Assembly (NCBI RefSeq): GCF_009651005.1
Contig: NZ_WHVW01000002.1
Location: forward strand, 186,001 to 250,000
Reading direction: 5' to 3'
DNA length: 64,000 bases
From: Sporosarcina obsidiansis
Lineage (GTDB): Bacteria > Bacillota > Bacilli > Bacillales_A > Planococcaceae
Both the position numbers and the translations under genes were made by a program. The notes beneath the pieces are model-generated. The model was not told the origin of the DNA. It saw only the letters and a list, made by a program, of their open reading frames with translations, and did not search any database. Of the stretch, positions 27,210-35,323 are shown one piece after another (position 1 is the first letter of the stretch; every line of letters begins with the position of its first letter).

Positions 27210-27965
27210 TTATTTCGCTATCCATCCTCCGTCAATCGGAATCACCGCACCATGAATATAATCCGCGGCCGGACTCGCCAAATATAACGTTAAGCTCGCG
27301 ACTTCACTCGGCTGCGCCCAGCGTCCTGCCGGTGTCTCATCCGCCACCCACTTCGCCATTTCTCCGTCCCCTTCAAAATCCGCTTGATTCATCGGCGTTT
27401 GAATAGCTCCCGGAGCAATCGCATTGACACGGATCCCTTCACGACAATAATCCACATCCACCTGTTTCGTATAGCCAACAATCGCATGCTTGGAAGCCGT
27501 ATACGCTGCACCGCCACCGCCTGCCACAAGCCCTGCTACGGACGCCATATTGACAATAACTCCCGACTTGCGAGCTACCATTTGAGGCAAAACTGCATTC
27601 GTCATGAAATACGTACCTTTAACATTCGTATCCATAATCCGATCCCAAAGCGCTTCATCTGTTTCAAGCGTTTTAGCAAAGCCATCCAAAACACCTGCCG
27701 TATTCAATAAAATATCAATTTGACCAAATGTTGCAAGCGCCTCTTGAACAGCTCGTGTCACATCCCCTTTCGAACTTACACTGCCAAGAGAATAGGCAAA
27801 TTGCGCGGGATATATCCGTTTCGTATTCAACAGCTCTCCCTCAATCATATCCAACGCAAACACATTCGCTCCATTTTCCAAAAATGCGAGTGCTTGCGCC
27901 TGACCAATACCGGAAGCTGCACCTGTCACAATAACTGTCTTCCCTGCATACACCTCAAATTTCAT
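27210..27965 (-). CDS. SDR-family oxidoreductase, FabG-like
   Basis: 251 residues, classical short-chain dehydrogenase: TGAASGIGQAQAL cofactor loop, NTAG in place of NNAG (LLNTAGVLDG), Ser in VNMASVAGLV, YTASK catalytic pair, and a C-terminal IPIDGGW. The substrate cannot be told. Resembles 3-oxoacyl-ACP reductase/glucose dehydrogenase-like SDRs of Bacillales. Looks more GC-rich than the island SDR at 25515. The Shine-Dalgarno GGAGGGG precedes the start. Monocistronic by spacing. Confidence 0.88.
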   Translation of the reverse strand: MKFEVYAGKTVIVTGAASGIGQAQALAFLENGANVFALDMIEGELLNTKRIYPAQFAYSLGSVSSKGDVTRAVQEALATFGQIDILLNTAGVLDGFAKTLETDEALWDRIMDTNVKGTYFMTNAVLPQMVARKSGVIVNMASVAGLVAGGGGAAYTASKHAIVGYTKQVDVDYCREGIRVNAIAPGAIQTPMNQADFEGDGEMAKWVADETPAGRWAQPSEVASLTLYLASPAADYIHGAVIPIDGGWIAK

Positions 27966-27989
27966 AGTATCTATCCCCTCCTACAATAA

Positions 27990-28018
27990 AAAAGCCCATG
28001 ATCACTCATGAGCTTAGA
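27990..28018 (-). terminator. Terminator of the DUF2829 gene
   Basis: Minus-strand AAGCTCATGA and TCATGGGCTT (one G-U) followed by TTTTATTG; it begins about 11 bp after the stop codon. Confidence 0.85.
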
Positions 28019-28028
28019 ATCATTCTTT

Positions 28029-28250
28029 TTATTCTACTATAACCCAATCTTCAGCCAGCAAATCACAAACTGTTGGCGTAAACATAGTGTAGCCTTCCCC
28101 TGTTACATCAATCACGAAATAAGGATTCAGCTTCTTCCCCTCTTGCTCGCTTTCCCCAACTAATTTCACATATAATTCCGCTCCGCCCCAACCACTACGG
28201 ATCACTTTCTCGCCAGCTTTCAAACGTGGCAAGACTTCTTCAAATGTCAT
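28029..28250 (-). CDS. DUF2829 / Tad2-like protein
   Basis: 73 residues with the DUF2829 pattern: MTFEEVLPRLKAGEKVIRSG, the GW core (SGWGGAELYVKLV), a middle PYFVIDV strand and the closing DLLAEDWVIV. The phage member Tad2 sequesters the cyclic signal of the Thoeris defence system, and Pfam names the family after it; many members are in ordinary chromosomes with unknown job. Here no phage gene is near. SD AAAGGATGG. Family call is firm; an anti-defence role is not shown. Confidence 0.85.
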   Translation of the reverse strand: MTFEEVLPRLKAGEKVIRSGWGGAELYVKLVGESEQEGKKLNPYFVIDVTGEGYTMFTPTVCDLLAEDWVIVE

Positions 28251-28383
28251 GTATATCCATCCTTTTATCGCTGTTTTTATTCGCGTTGTTTATCGGGAAA
28301 AGTATACTTGATTAAGAAGGGTATTACAACTGAATAGGCAGTACTTAGCATAGAAATAAATAGTCGGCACACAGATCTTCTTG

Positions 28384-29076
28384 CTAACGGCCTGCCGTTT
28401 CCAAAATCTCTACAATTTCATCGAACCCTTTATCTTTTGCATGTTGCAATGGCGTAATCCCATCATGATCAGCAATTGATGAATCCGCTCCATGGCTGAG
28501 TAACAAACGGATAACATCCTGTTGTTGTTTACCGCCATCGTTTAGAATGACCGCTTCCATGAGTGCTGTCCATCCGAGATTATTTACATGATTGACATCG
28601 ACAGCCGTCTGGGTCAGTAATTCCTCTACGATCTCAATATATCCATGCTCTGCTGCAGGAATTAATGCTGTACCGCCATAACGATTCGTGATCGTCGGAT
28701 CGGCACCCGCTTCAATCGTTAGACGCAAAATATCCAAATATCCTTCTGCTCCTGCATAAAGGAAGGGGGTATTCTGCATATCATCCTGAACATGCTGATC
28801 GGCACCTGCATCTAAAAGAGCTTTAACTGTTGGGGTGTCATGATTATAGGTAGCAATCATGATCGCTGTACGCCCTTGAGCATCTTGTACATTTAGATCT
28901 ATTCCACTTTCTATAAGCTGCTCCACTTTTTTTGTATCTTTTTTCGAAGCTGCCTCAAATAATTCATTATTCACTTGATCTCCTCCTGTTTGCATGCGAT
29001 TCATATGTTCTTGTTCAACTACCCCACACGCCTGCAGTATAAGTACAAGTATGAAACATAGATATATTTTTTTCAA
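28384..29076 (-). CDS. Ankyrin-repeat lipoprotein
   Basis: About 230 residues. From a TTG start at 29076 the protein begins with KK, a hydrophobic stretch and lipobox LQAC (Cys17), a clean lipoprotein signal; AAAGGA lies nine bases before the TTG. The longer frame from 29112 has no ribosome site and would bury the signal. Then come about five ankyrin repeats (e.g. NVQDAQGRTAIMIATYNHD, NRYGGTALIPAAEHGYIEIV, HDGITPLQHAKDKGFDEIV). Ankyrins mediate protein contacts; an extracytoplasmic lipid-anchored one could be a scaffold or immunity-like factor. Partner unknown. Confidence 0.88.
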   Translation of the reverse strand: MKKIYLCFILVLILQACGVVEQEHMNRMQTGGDQVNNELFEAASKKDTKKVEQLIESGIDLNVQDAQGRTAIMIATYNHDTPTVKALLDAGADQHVQDDMQNTPFLYAGAEGYLDILRLTIEAGADPTITNRYGGTALIPAAEHGYIEIVEELLTQTAVDVNHVNNLGWTALMEAVILNDGGKQQQDVIRLLLSHGADSSIADHDGITPLQHAKDKGFDEIVEILETAGR

Positions 29077-29535
29077 ACTCAGCCATTCCTTTCTTACATT
29101 ATACTTCAGCATAATTGGCCTAGATTAGAAAAGACTATGATTTCAACTCATCGTCTAGAGAAACGAGTAGCTTCTGATGAATTCAGTTAAAAAGGCATCG
29201 GAGTATCAAGCCTATCATGTTTGTAATTCTGACAGAATATACATAATTCTAATAGTCTTCCACCGCTCTTTCAAGGTTTCAAAACTTCTTAATGTATTTT
29301 CATTTTTAAACATACTAGAGAATCTAAAATTCCCTTTGGTTGTATTCATATATTGGTCGTCTCTTTGTGAATATTTCGCATCATTATACCACTTATTGTT
29401 AACGCTCAATCACTTATTCAAAATGAGTGGTCACTATACAAAAAACTATGACAATTGTATTCGTATTCTTCGTTCCTTGCCAACCACCCCAATCCATGAT
29501 AAATTGAACAATAGAAAATTTCATTACGAAATCCA
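29077..29535. other. Intergenic region upstream of the adenine riboswitch
   Basis: About 460 bp of AT-rich sequence with no supported gene; short frames lack ribosome sites. It must hold the pbuE promoter near its right end. Confidence 0.5.
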
Positions 29536-29602
29536 CATGTATAACCTCGATAATATGGTTCGAGGGTCTCTACCAGGAACCGTCAATATCCTGATTACAA
29601 AA
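29536..29602 (+). promoter_or_regulatory. Adenine-type purine riboswitch
   Basis: TGTATAACCTCGATAATATG, GGTTCGAGGGTCTCTACCAG and GAACCGTCAATATCCTGATT show the purine aptamer core (TATAA, ATATGG, GTCTCTACC, CCGTNAA). The closing strand reads CTGATTACA: the specificity base is T, as in adenine-sensing pbuE, instead of the C of guanine-sensing xpt. The 3' arm of the aptamer is also the 5' arm of the terminator at 29589, so adenine binding should turn transcription on. Confidence 0.92.
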
Positions 29603-29625
29603 GTTTTTTTGTAATCGGGATTTTT
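29589..29625 (+). terminator. Terminator of the adenine riboswitch
   Basis: TCCTGATTACAAAA and TTTTGTAATCGGGA (one G-U) followed by TTTTT. It overlaps P1 and P3 of the aptamer, the arrangement of an ON switch. Confidence 0.9.
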
Positions 29626-29669
29626 CTATTCATCAAAGAGTATTTGCAGCTCGGATAGGAGGAATTGTT

Positions 29670-30857
29670 TTGGATGTACGTGTATTTTTATTAGCGGTAT
29701 CTGCCATTACAGTTGGACTAGTAGAACTAGTAGTAGGCGGGATTTTACCCGTCATCGCAGATGATTTGAATGTTTCCATTGCAACGGCCGGACAGCTGAT
29801 CACGATTTTTGCACTTGTTTATGCAATTGCGGGTCCTGTATTGCTGTCGGTGACAGCGAAGGTAGAACGCAAGAAGCTGTATTTGATAACGTTAGGTGTG
29901 TTCTTTCTCGGGAATGTCTTGACATATTTGAGTCCAACATTTGGTCTGATGATGGCGGCCCGTATATTAACGGCTGCTAGCGCGGCTTTGGTCATTGTGC
30001 TGTCACTGACGATTACCGCGCGCATCGTGGAGCCAAAGGTCAGAGCGAAGGCGCTCGGGTATATTTATATGGGGATTAGTTCTTCACTTGTACTCGGTGT
30101 ACCAATCGGAATTGTGGTCACGAATTCATTGGGCTGGCGTTCGGTGTTTTTAGGGATTGCGATTTTGACGATTGGTTCAATTGTATTGATTGCGAAATTC
30201 TTGGAGAAGATTCCAACGGGTGATGTGCAGCCTCTTTCTGCGCAAATCAAAGCACTTGGCAATAAAAAGATCTTGTTTGCACATTTAGCGACGATGTTTA
30301 TGCTCGCGGGTCATTATACGGTGTATGCGTATTTCACACCATTTCTTGAGACGACGATGCAGTTGAGCCCGTATTGGATTAGTGTATTCTACTTTCTATT
30401 CGGACTAGCGGCAGTTGGCGGTGGCGCATTCGGTGGCGGATTAGCTTCTCGGCTTGGTTCAAAGAAAAGTATTTTGATCATTTTGGGTGCATTTGCGCTG
30501 AGTCTGTTCGCGTTACCCTACTCGACGTTTTCTATTCCGCTATTCATAGTCTTCATGATGATTTGGGGCGGACTGAGCTGGGCGCTGGCACCTGCGCAGC
30601 AAGATTATATTATTACAAGTGATCCTGTATCATCGGATATTCATCAAAGTTTTAACAACTCAGCGTTACAAGTTGGGATCGCGCTCGGTTCTGGTGTCGG
30701 TGGAATGGTGTATAGTCAGACCGGGAGCGTTACAAGCATGCCGGCAGTTGGTGGTAGCATTGTGGTCATTGCGTTCATTTGTGCGGCTATTTCACTTTCC
30801 TTCTCTGTAGAAAAAACAAGAAGGCGGCACAGACGGGAACAAGAACAAACGATTTAA
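29670..30857 (+). CDS. pbuE: Purine efflux MFS transporter PbuE
   Basis: 395 residues with twelve membrane spans, DHA1-type MFS. Near-identical stretches with B. subtilis PbuE from memory: VGLVELVVGGILP, MFMLAGHYTVYAYFTPFLE, LSWALAPAQQDYI and FNNSALQVGIALGSG. PbuE exports adenine, hypoxanthine and related bases. The start is TTG at 29670, seven bases after AGGAGG; a nearby ATG is out of frame. It is controlled by the adenine riboswitch directly upstream, as in B. subtilis. Confidence 0.93.
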   Translation: MDVRVFLLAVSAITVGLVELVVGGILPVIADDLNVSIATAGQLITIFALVYAIAGPVLLSVTAKVERKKLYLITLGVFFLGNVLTYLSPTFGLMMAARILTAASAALVIVLSLTITARIVEPKVRAKALGYIYMGISSSLVLGVPIGIVVTNSLGWRSVFLGIAILTIGSIVLIAKFLEKIPTGDVQPLSAQIKALGNKKILFAHLATMFMLAGHYTVYAYFTPFLETTMQLSPYWISVFYFLFGLAAVGGGAFGGGLASRLGSKKSILIILGAFALSLFALPYSTFSIPLFIVFMMIWGGLSWALAPAQQDYIITSDPVSSDIHQSFNNSALQVGIALGSGVGGMVYSQTGSVTSMPAVGGSIVVIAFICAAISLSFSVEKTRRRHRREQEQTI

Positions 30858-30860
30858 TAA

Positions 30861-30917
30861 TATAGAGTCAACAATTCAAGGGCAATCCCCCCTGTCTTAG
30901 TTGGCTCTATTTTTTTG
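30861..30917 (+). terminator. Terminator of pbuE
   Basis: ATAGAG-T-CAAC and GTTG-G-CTCTAT followed by TTTTTTT, with a long loop. Confidence 0.8.
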
Positions 30918-31043
30918 TATAGATTCACATAGACTGATTTATGATCAATTAGTGAATCTTAACATTGTGGAAGAACGTATCACTGATAAGTGGTATTCAG
31001 TTTCTTAAATACAGTGAAAATCCATAGGTAGGGAGAGGTGCTA

Positions 31044-31684
31044 TTGTCCAGAAATAAAAGTATTTGTTTGATAGGGATTCTTGTGATGGCCCTTGTTTCC
31101 TTTTGAAATTTTTCGGATTACACATTGCTGGAACGACAGTAATTGTTGGTATTGTGTTTTTCTTCATCCATCGTGCATCAGATAAAAGTGCACCCCCCGA
31201 GGATGGTCTGAGTTTGAAAGCAATCCGTATAAATCTGAAAGACAAGTCAATTTGGTTATGGATTACCTTGCCACTGCTGATGAATTTGTTATGCATCCTA
31301 TTGGCGACAACTTTCTTGCCGGAATTCATGGAACATCTGGCTGGACGAACAGAGAGGTTGATTTCATTCAATCAGCTAGCACTACTCATCCTCCAGCTTG
31401 CCATTTTGGCGCTAGGAGAAGAAATCGCGTGGCGTGGATTTTTCCAGAAACAAGTAAGCAAATGGTTACCGATCCTTCCCACGCTGATGGTAACTTCCCT
31501 CCTCTTCTCCATTGCTCATTTCACAGTTGGCGATATGGTAGTGGTCAGTTATGATCTATTTTTTATATTCATTAATAGTATGTTGTATGGTATCGTGTTC
31601 CATAAAACGAACAATGCTTGGATCAGCGCATTTTCACATTTTATCGCGAATTTGTCTGTTGCCTTTCTCTTGTTCTTTATGTAG
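31044..31684 (+). pseudogene. CPBP-family intramembrane protease, frameshifted near its N-terminus
   Basis: The ribosome site GGGAGAGG and a TTG at 31044 open the frame MSRNKSICLIGILVMALVSF, which ends at TGA in the run CCTTTTGAAATTTTT (31098-31112). One extra T there would restore the frame into LKFFGLHIAGTTVIV and the remaining ~190 residues. The downstream part carries the CPBP (Rce1-like) motifs: EEIAWRGFF, FSIAHF and a late HFIANL, on about six membrane spans. Either a real recent frameshift or a sequencing slip. The intact part of the family would cut or process membrane proteins, or act in bacteriocin immunity. Confidence 0.8.
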
Positions 31685-31707
31685 GTTAATAGAAATGAGG
31701 TGCTACC

Positions 31708-32031
31708 ATGGCTGGAGCAATTGTAAATATTGTAGTTTTGATTCCTTTCTTAGTTTTCGCTTACTACCTCTCCCAAGGAAAAGGTGCTTTTCTTTTGTCA
31801 GGATATAATACGATGACTGAAGAGAAAAAGGCGGAGTTTGATGAAAGGGCATTGTGCAAATTTATGTCAAAAATCATGTATGGATTGAGTTTTTGTATTG
31901 GATTATTTGCGTTAAGTGAAGTACTAAATAAGCAAATTTTATTCATCATTGGATTGATTCTATTCGTGTTGATTTTATTTTTTGGAATTGCCTATTCAAA
32001 TACAGGGAATCGATTTAAAAAAATAAGGTAG
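31708..32031 (+). CDS. DUF3784 family membrane protein
   Basis: 107 residues, three membrane spans, with the family pattern GKGAFLLSGYNTMTEEKKAEFDE followed by LCKFM. SD GAGGTG. The function of DUF3784 is unknown. It follows the CPBP gene by 23 bp and precedes the zinc-ribbon pair by 10 bp, so these may be one transcription unit. Confidence 0.88.
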   Translation: MAGAIVNIVVLIPFLVFAYYLSQGKGAFLLSGYNTMTEEKKAEFDERALCKFMSKIMYGLSFCIGLFALSEVLNKQILFIIGLILFVLILFFGIAYSNTGNRFKKIR

Positions 32032-32041
32032 GTGTTGCGCT

Positions 32042-32287
32042 TTGGTTAGAAGACGTGGAGTTTACAAAATAGAGATAATAGGCAAACAGTTACGATGTAC
32101 GCTTTGTGAGAACACAACGTTTACTCATCGAGAAGTTTATTTAGATCTAGAAAGACCAATGAAGAGTGAGCGACCGCAACTCACCTTACAGTCACTCATT
32201 TGTGAAAGATGTAGCACAACACAACTTGTTCAAGAGCAAGTGAATGGTTCGGAAACCAATATCGTATATAACGAGGTGAATTCCTAA
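32042..32287 (+). CDS. Small zinc-ribbon protein
   Basis: 81 residues starting at TTG. Two CxxC knuckles (Cys19/Cys22 and Cys54/Cys57) in a single zinc ribbon, with GKQLRCTLCEN and LICERCSTTQ. It looks like a DNA-, RNA- or protein-binding ribbon without other domains. Its stop TAA shares its last base with the ATG of the next gene (TAATG), so translation is coupled. The neighbour holds a paralogous ribbon. Confidence 0.78.
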   Translation: MVRRRGVYKIEIIGKQLRCTLCENTTFTHREVYLDLERPMKSERPQLTLQSLICERCSTTQLVQEQVNGSETNIVYNEVNS

Positions 32288-32892
32288 TGGTTGAAGATCT
32301 GAGTTGTGAAGAAAGCCGGATTTGGATTCTCGGCAAGCCAGTAATTTGTAATTTTTGCGAGCATGATGTGTTTACTCCCTTTGAGACATATAAAAACGTG
32401 GAGGAGCCAGGGATCGAGGTTTACTTTGTAAATTACACGGCTGTTTGCATGCGGTGCGGCTGTGCAACACAGTTTAACGACCCAAGCCATCCTAGTGCAG
32501 ACGGTACAGATTATATATGGGCTTTTGATCAAACGTTACTTCATCCGCCAGAGCCAGAACCACCTGTAGTCAGAATAGTGGATCCAGAAACTTTACAGGC
32601 GCAAAAGACATGCTTACATCTTGCTCTTCAGATACTTGTTAAAGAAGGAAAAGTTGGTGATACTGTATTATCGTTAGCAAAAGAGATGCAATATGAACAA
32701 GTGGTTTCCCTGATACGGCCTAATACGCAGCAACCAGAGGAGGAAATTACGCCTGTAATATGTTTAGCCATCGTGTTGACTGAGTTGTCTTCTTCCTATT
32801 TCATCGATGGAAACAGATTATATTCTATTATCGAGCATGAAAGCTATCCTGGCGTAGAGACTTTTTTACGCGAGCAACTTTTTGAGGCATAA
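32287..32892 (+). CDS. Zinc-ribbon protein with helical C-terminal domain
   Basis: 201 residues. The N-terminal ~70 residues repeat the ribbon of the previous gene (GKPVICNFCEHDVFT, then CMRCGC; Cys21, 24, 54, 57). A Pro-rich spacer (PPEPEPPVV) leads to a helical domain of ~100 residues. No family recognised for the C-terminal part. The one-base TAATG overlap with the upstream paralogue suggests a heteromeric pair made in fixed ratio. A terminator follows the stop. Confidence 0.78.
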   Translation: MVEDLSCEESRIWILGKPVICNFCEHDVFTPFETYKNVEEPGIEVYFVNYTAVCMRCGCATQFNDPSHPSADGTDYIWAFDQTLLHPPEPEPPVVRIVDPETLQAQKTCLHLALQILVKEGKVGDTVLSLAKEMQYEQVVSLIRPNTQQPEEEITPVICLAIVLTELSSSYFIDGNRLYSIIEHESYPGVETFLREQLFEA

Positions 32893-32894
32893 AA

Positions 32895-32916
32895 AACGCT
32901 CGGATATCTGAGCGTT
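32895..32916. terminator. Bidirectional terminator
   Basis: AACGCTC-GGATATCT-GAGCGTT, preceded on the plus strand by AAAA so that the minus strand also ends in TTTTTT. Confidence 0.82.
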
Positions 32917-32954
32917 CTCAAATTCACGCAATCGATGAGTATACTTAGATAGAA

Positions 32955-33139
32955 TTACATGCCACGATTTCGCTCCCTATCCTGAGCCCAGCGTCTTTGA
33001 ACAAAATGTATGGAACCTACAAAAATTAACGTACCGCATAACGTGTAAATGAACCTAATCAGAAACGTTGCCTCCGTATTTTCAATACCCAATAAAATTG
33101 CCGCTAAGAAGATCCCTAGCAACCCTTTTTGAACATCAT
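32955..33139 (-). pseudogene. Small membrane protein, apparently frameshifted
   Basis: A two-span coding frame is clear on the minus strand (LLGIFLAAILLGIENTEATF, then FIYTLCGTLIFVGSIHFVQR and a charged end). The natural start, ATGATG at 33139, reads MMFKKGC then stop; inserting one G in the AAAAAGGG run (near 33124) joins it to LLGIF. Without that, only a TTG with no proper ribosome site is available. So it is either a frameshifted gene or a sequencing error. Confidence 0.6.
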
Positions 33140-33164
33140 TTCAATGAGTACCCTTTCTTTACTT

Positions 33165-33680
33165 CTATAAATCCCCAATACGAGTCAACATCTCTACCAC
33201 ATGTTCCAAAAACTCTCCAATCTCCCCCATATGATCTTCCGTTAATTTCGGCTTAAAAACGATCGTAATAGTGTTCAAAAAGCCTGGTTCCGTTTGGTTA
33301 TATTGAAAACTAAGCGTCTGACGATAATCGATATCATTTTCCCAAATTGCTTGAAGAACTTGCTCGATCTGTTCGCATTCAGTATCTAGATCTTGAACGT
33401 TTTTAAGAACTCTTAGTGAAAGCAAGCAGCCTGGTTCTGCCCCATCCACTTCCAGTATTTCATCGGCTAACTCTTGAAGTGATGAATGTAACACAATTTC
33501 ACCTATCACAGCTGGTTGGCCGACGAGAGAGAAACGGATCGTGAACTTTCTAGACATCACAGCTACATCTAGCTGGTCGGTACGGTTTACGATATTGATC
33601 GTACGTTCTAAATTATCTAAATCATACACCCGATTTTCAAATGCTACTTTCAAATTTTCAAAAACAGTCGGATCATACAT
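33165..33680 (-). CDS. Uncharacterised conserved-looking protein
   Basis: 171 residues, soluble and acidic, no signal. Starts MYDPTVFENLKVAFENRVYD with an ideal AAGGAGG site. Alternating strands and helices with no catalytic motif that I recognise. Similar short proteins exist in Bacillales but I cannot name the family. Confidence 0.78.
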   Translation of the reverse strand: MYDPTVFENLKVAFENRVYDLDNLERTINIVNRTDQLDVAVMSRKFTIRFSLVGQPAVIGEIVLHSSLQELADEILEVDGAEPGCLLSLRVLKNVQDLDTECEQIEQVLQAIWENDIDYRQTLSFQYNQTEPGFLNTITIVFKPKLTEDHMGEIGEFLEHVVEMLTRIGDL

Positions 33681-33784
33681 AGAATTGCCTCCTTTTTCAC
33701 CAACATAACACGTTTTCTTTCGTTTGTATAATCTCCGCTAATACAGCCACCTTAGGTATAAACGTAGAAAGGATGTATGCATAC

Positions 33785-33910
33785 ATGACACAGAAAGAAA
33801 CACCTATAGCTACATTGAGCACTGAGGAACTTCATGCATTAAACAAATTGGAGAATGAATTAGGCGTGACACTGGTAGCATATGAAAGTGCTTCTTCGAG
33901 TAATAAGTGA
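33785..33910 (+). CDS. Small protein of 41 residues
   Basis: MTQKETPIATLSTEELHALN then KLENELGVTLVAYESASSSN ending in K. Acidic and helical, with GAAAGG about 12 bases upstream; an in-frame ATG four codons earlier is also possible but too close to that site. The composition and the LVAY end resemble small conserved Bacillales proteins. Followed by a hairpin. Confidence 0.6.
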   Translation: MTQKETPIATLSTEELHALNKLENELGVTLVAYESASSSNK

Positions 33911-33929
33911 CTTGGTTTTACTAAAGGAG

Positions 33930-33965
33930 CTGTCCTGAAAGTGAAATATCTTTCAGTGGCAGTTA
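33930..33965 (+). terminator. Hairpin after the small gene
   Basis: CTG-T-CCTGAAAG and CTTTCAG-T-GGCAG with a TGAAATAT loop, followed by TTATTTTATTT. Confidence 0.65.
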
Positions 33966-34017
33966 TTTTATTTACGTAAAAAGTTAGGCAACGCGCCAAA
34001 GTTGCATCGCACCGATC

Positions 34018-34121
34018 GGTTTCTATGAGCGGTTGACCGGGGGTTATGATCGCGTATGCGGTTTCTATGAGCGGTTGACCGGATCTTGTGATCGCGTATG
34101 TGGTTTCTATGAGCGGTTGGG
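34018..34121. repeat. 42-bp tandem repeat, about 2.5 copies
   Basis: GGTTTCTATGAGCGGTTG recurs at 34018, 34060 and 34102, exactly 42 bp apart; the first two units also share TGATCGCGTATG. The third fades after about 20 bp. Lies in an intergenic stretch clearly more GC-rich than its surroundings. Not a CRISPR: no spacers of constant length. Confidence 0.85.
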
Positions 34122-34237
34122 GAGATTTCCGATCTTACCACACAACCAGCCAAACGAGTCGTTCACCGCATAGTTCACCTTCTTAAAAATAGCCTAGGAT
34201 GAACAGAAATTTTCCTATCCATACAAAAATAAGAGCC

Positions 34238-34276
34238 GTCCGAAAAGTCAAGTGAAAACAACTTTTCGGACAGCCC
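34238..34276. terminator. Strong terminator hairpin
   Basis: GTCCGAAAAGT and ACTTTTCGGAC, a perfect 11-bp stem, followed by AGCCCCTTTTCCCTTTT. Confidence 0.75.
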
Positions 34277-34311
34277 CTTTTCCCTTTTGTTTACTATTGG
34301 CCATTACCTAT

Positions 34312-34494
34312 TCATTTCTCCGCTAATTTCCTAGTCACATAGTATTCTACCCATGCAATTCCTGCAGAAGTGCCAAATGCAACAGAGAAAGCTGTTAATA
34401 CATTTAAAGTAGGCTTAAACCAAGCATTTACGAGTAGATTCAGACTAAAAAAGAGTAGAAAATACATAAAGAATTTTAGAATCGTTCGTTTCAC
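34312..34494 (-). CDS. Small two-span membrane protein
   Basis: 60 residues with spans at ~8-25 and ~33-52 and charged ends. The GGAGG site at proper distance supports it as a real gene. No family recognised. Confidence 0.7.
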   Translation of the reverse strand: MKRTILKFFMYFLLFFSLNLLVNAWFKPTLNVLTAFSVAFGTSAGIAWVEYYVTRKLAEK

Positions 34495-34621
34495 ATGTAG
34501 GACCTCCGCTCGAATAAGTGTGGTACTAGTAGTAATTTAAGGTGTATTCAGAAAAAACTCTTGCAGGTTCCGTAACGTCACCTTATACACTGATATTAAC
34601 ACCGTATGAGGAGGAAATATT

Positions 34622-35317
34622 ATGTCTACGTTCTTCAAAACGTCTCCGTGGAGCAAAAAGGAACTCATCGTACTTTTATTCCTTGTGTTAGTGCTCGTTC
34701 CCTTTTTTATAGAATACCTCTTGATGGACTACCTGACTAATCTATTTCAAAATGATTTATACTCTGGTACATTGATCGGTTTTATCATGTCTATTGTTTT
34801 CATGACAGGGCTTTATGTGGTTGCCTTAAAGCCGAAACAACTAAACTGGAAGGAAGTTGGTTTGGTTTATTTTCCTCGCTCCTATTGGGTTCGGATTGTT
34901 GGCTGGACCATCATGTTAATCTTAGTCAGTGTTATTCTAGTGATCTTAATGTCATTCGTTGGAATAGGTGTGGAAAATAGTAAAACAGAGAGTATCCAAA
35001 CACATCTCTCGCCACTCTCTTTTTTCATTGCGTTTGTTTCTGCTTGTATTATTTCACCTGTGTATGAAGAAATTTTTTACAGGGGCTTTCTGTATCGGTG
35101 GCTGCGAAGTCACTATGGCTTTGGGATAGGAATGGTGGGTAGTTCTCTCATCTTTATGTTGGTTCATATTCCAAATTTCAATGTATTACCCGCCACATTC
35201 ATCTCGGGTCTGCTCTTTTCGTGGACGTATGAAAAGACAGGTTCCGTCATTCCAGGCATGATAATTCACGGCACATTTAACGCAATAGCACTATTTCTTA
35301 CTGCTTTTGCTTACTGA
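34622..35317 (+). CDS. CPBP-family intramembrane metalloprotease
   Basis: 231 residues with about seven membrane spans. CPBP (Rce1/CAAX-like) motifs in order: YEEIFYRGFLYRW (the EExxxR glutamates), FMLVHIPN (first His) and MIIHGTFNAIA (second His with Asn). Such proteins process peptides or protect against bacteriocins. SD GAGGAG. Its stop lies 6 bp from that of a convergent MerR gene. Confidence 0.9.
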   Translation: MSTFFKTSPWSKKELIVLLFLVLVLVPFFIEYLLMDYLTNLFQNDLYSGTLIGFIMSIVFMTGLYVVALKPKQLNWKEVGLVYFPRSYWVRIVGWTIMLILVSVILVILMSFVGIGVENSKTESIQTHLSPLSFFIAFVSACIISPVYEEIFYRGFLYRWLRSHYGFGIGMVGSSLIFMLVHIPNFNVLPATFISGLLFSWTYEKTGSVIPGMIIHGTFNAIALFLTAFAY

Positions 35318-35323
35318 ATGAAA

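Noticed and set aside
29177-29614. 145-residue plus-strand frame
   Set aside because: It runs through the adenine riboswitch and its terminator and has no ribosome site.
34018-34121. Possible CRISPR array
   Set aside because: Two to three direct tandem units without unique spacers and no cas genes.
33968-34153. 61-residue frame with repeated STAHRNRIRDHN units
   Set aside because: Only the translation of the 42-bp DNA repeat; no ribosome site, and the repeat family recurs in other gaps without a frame.
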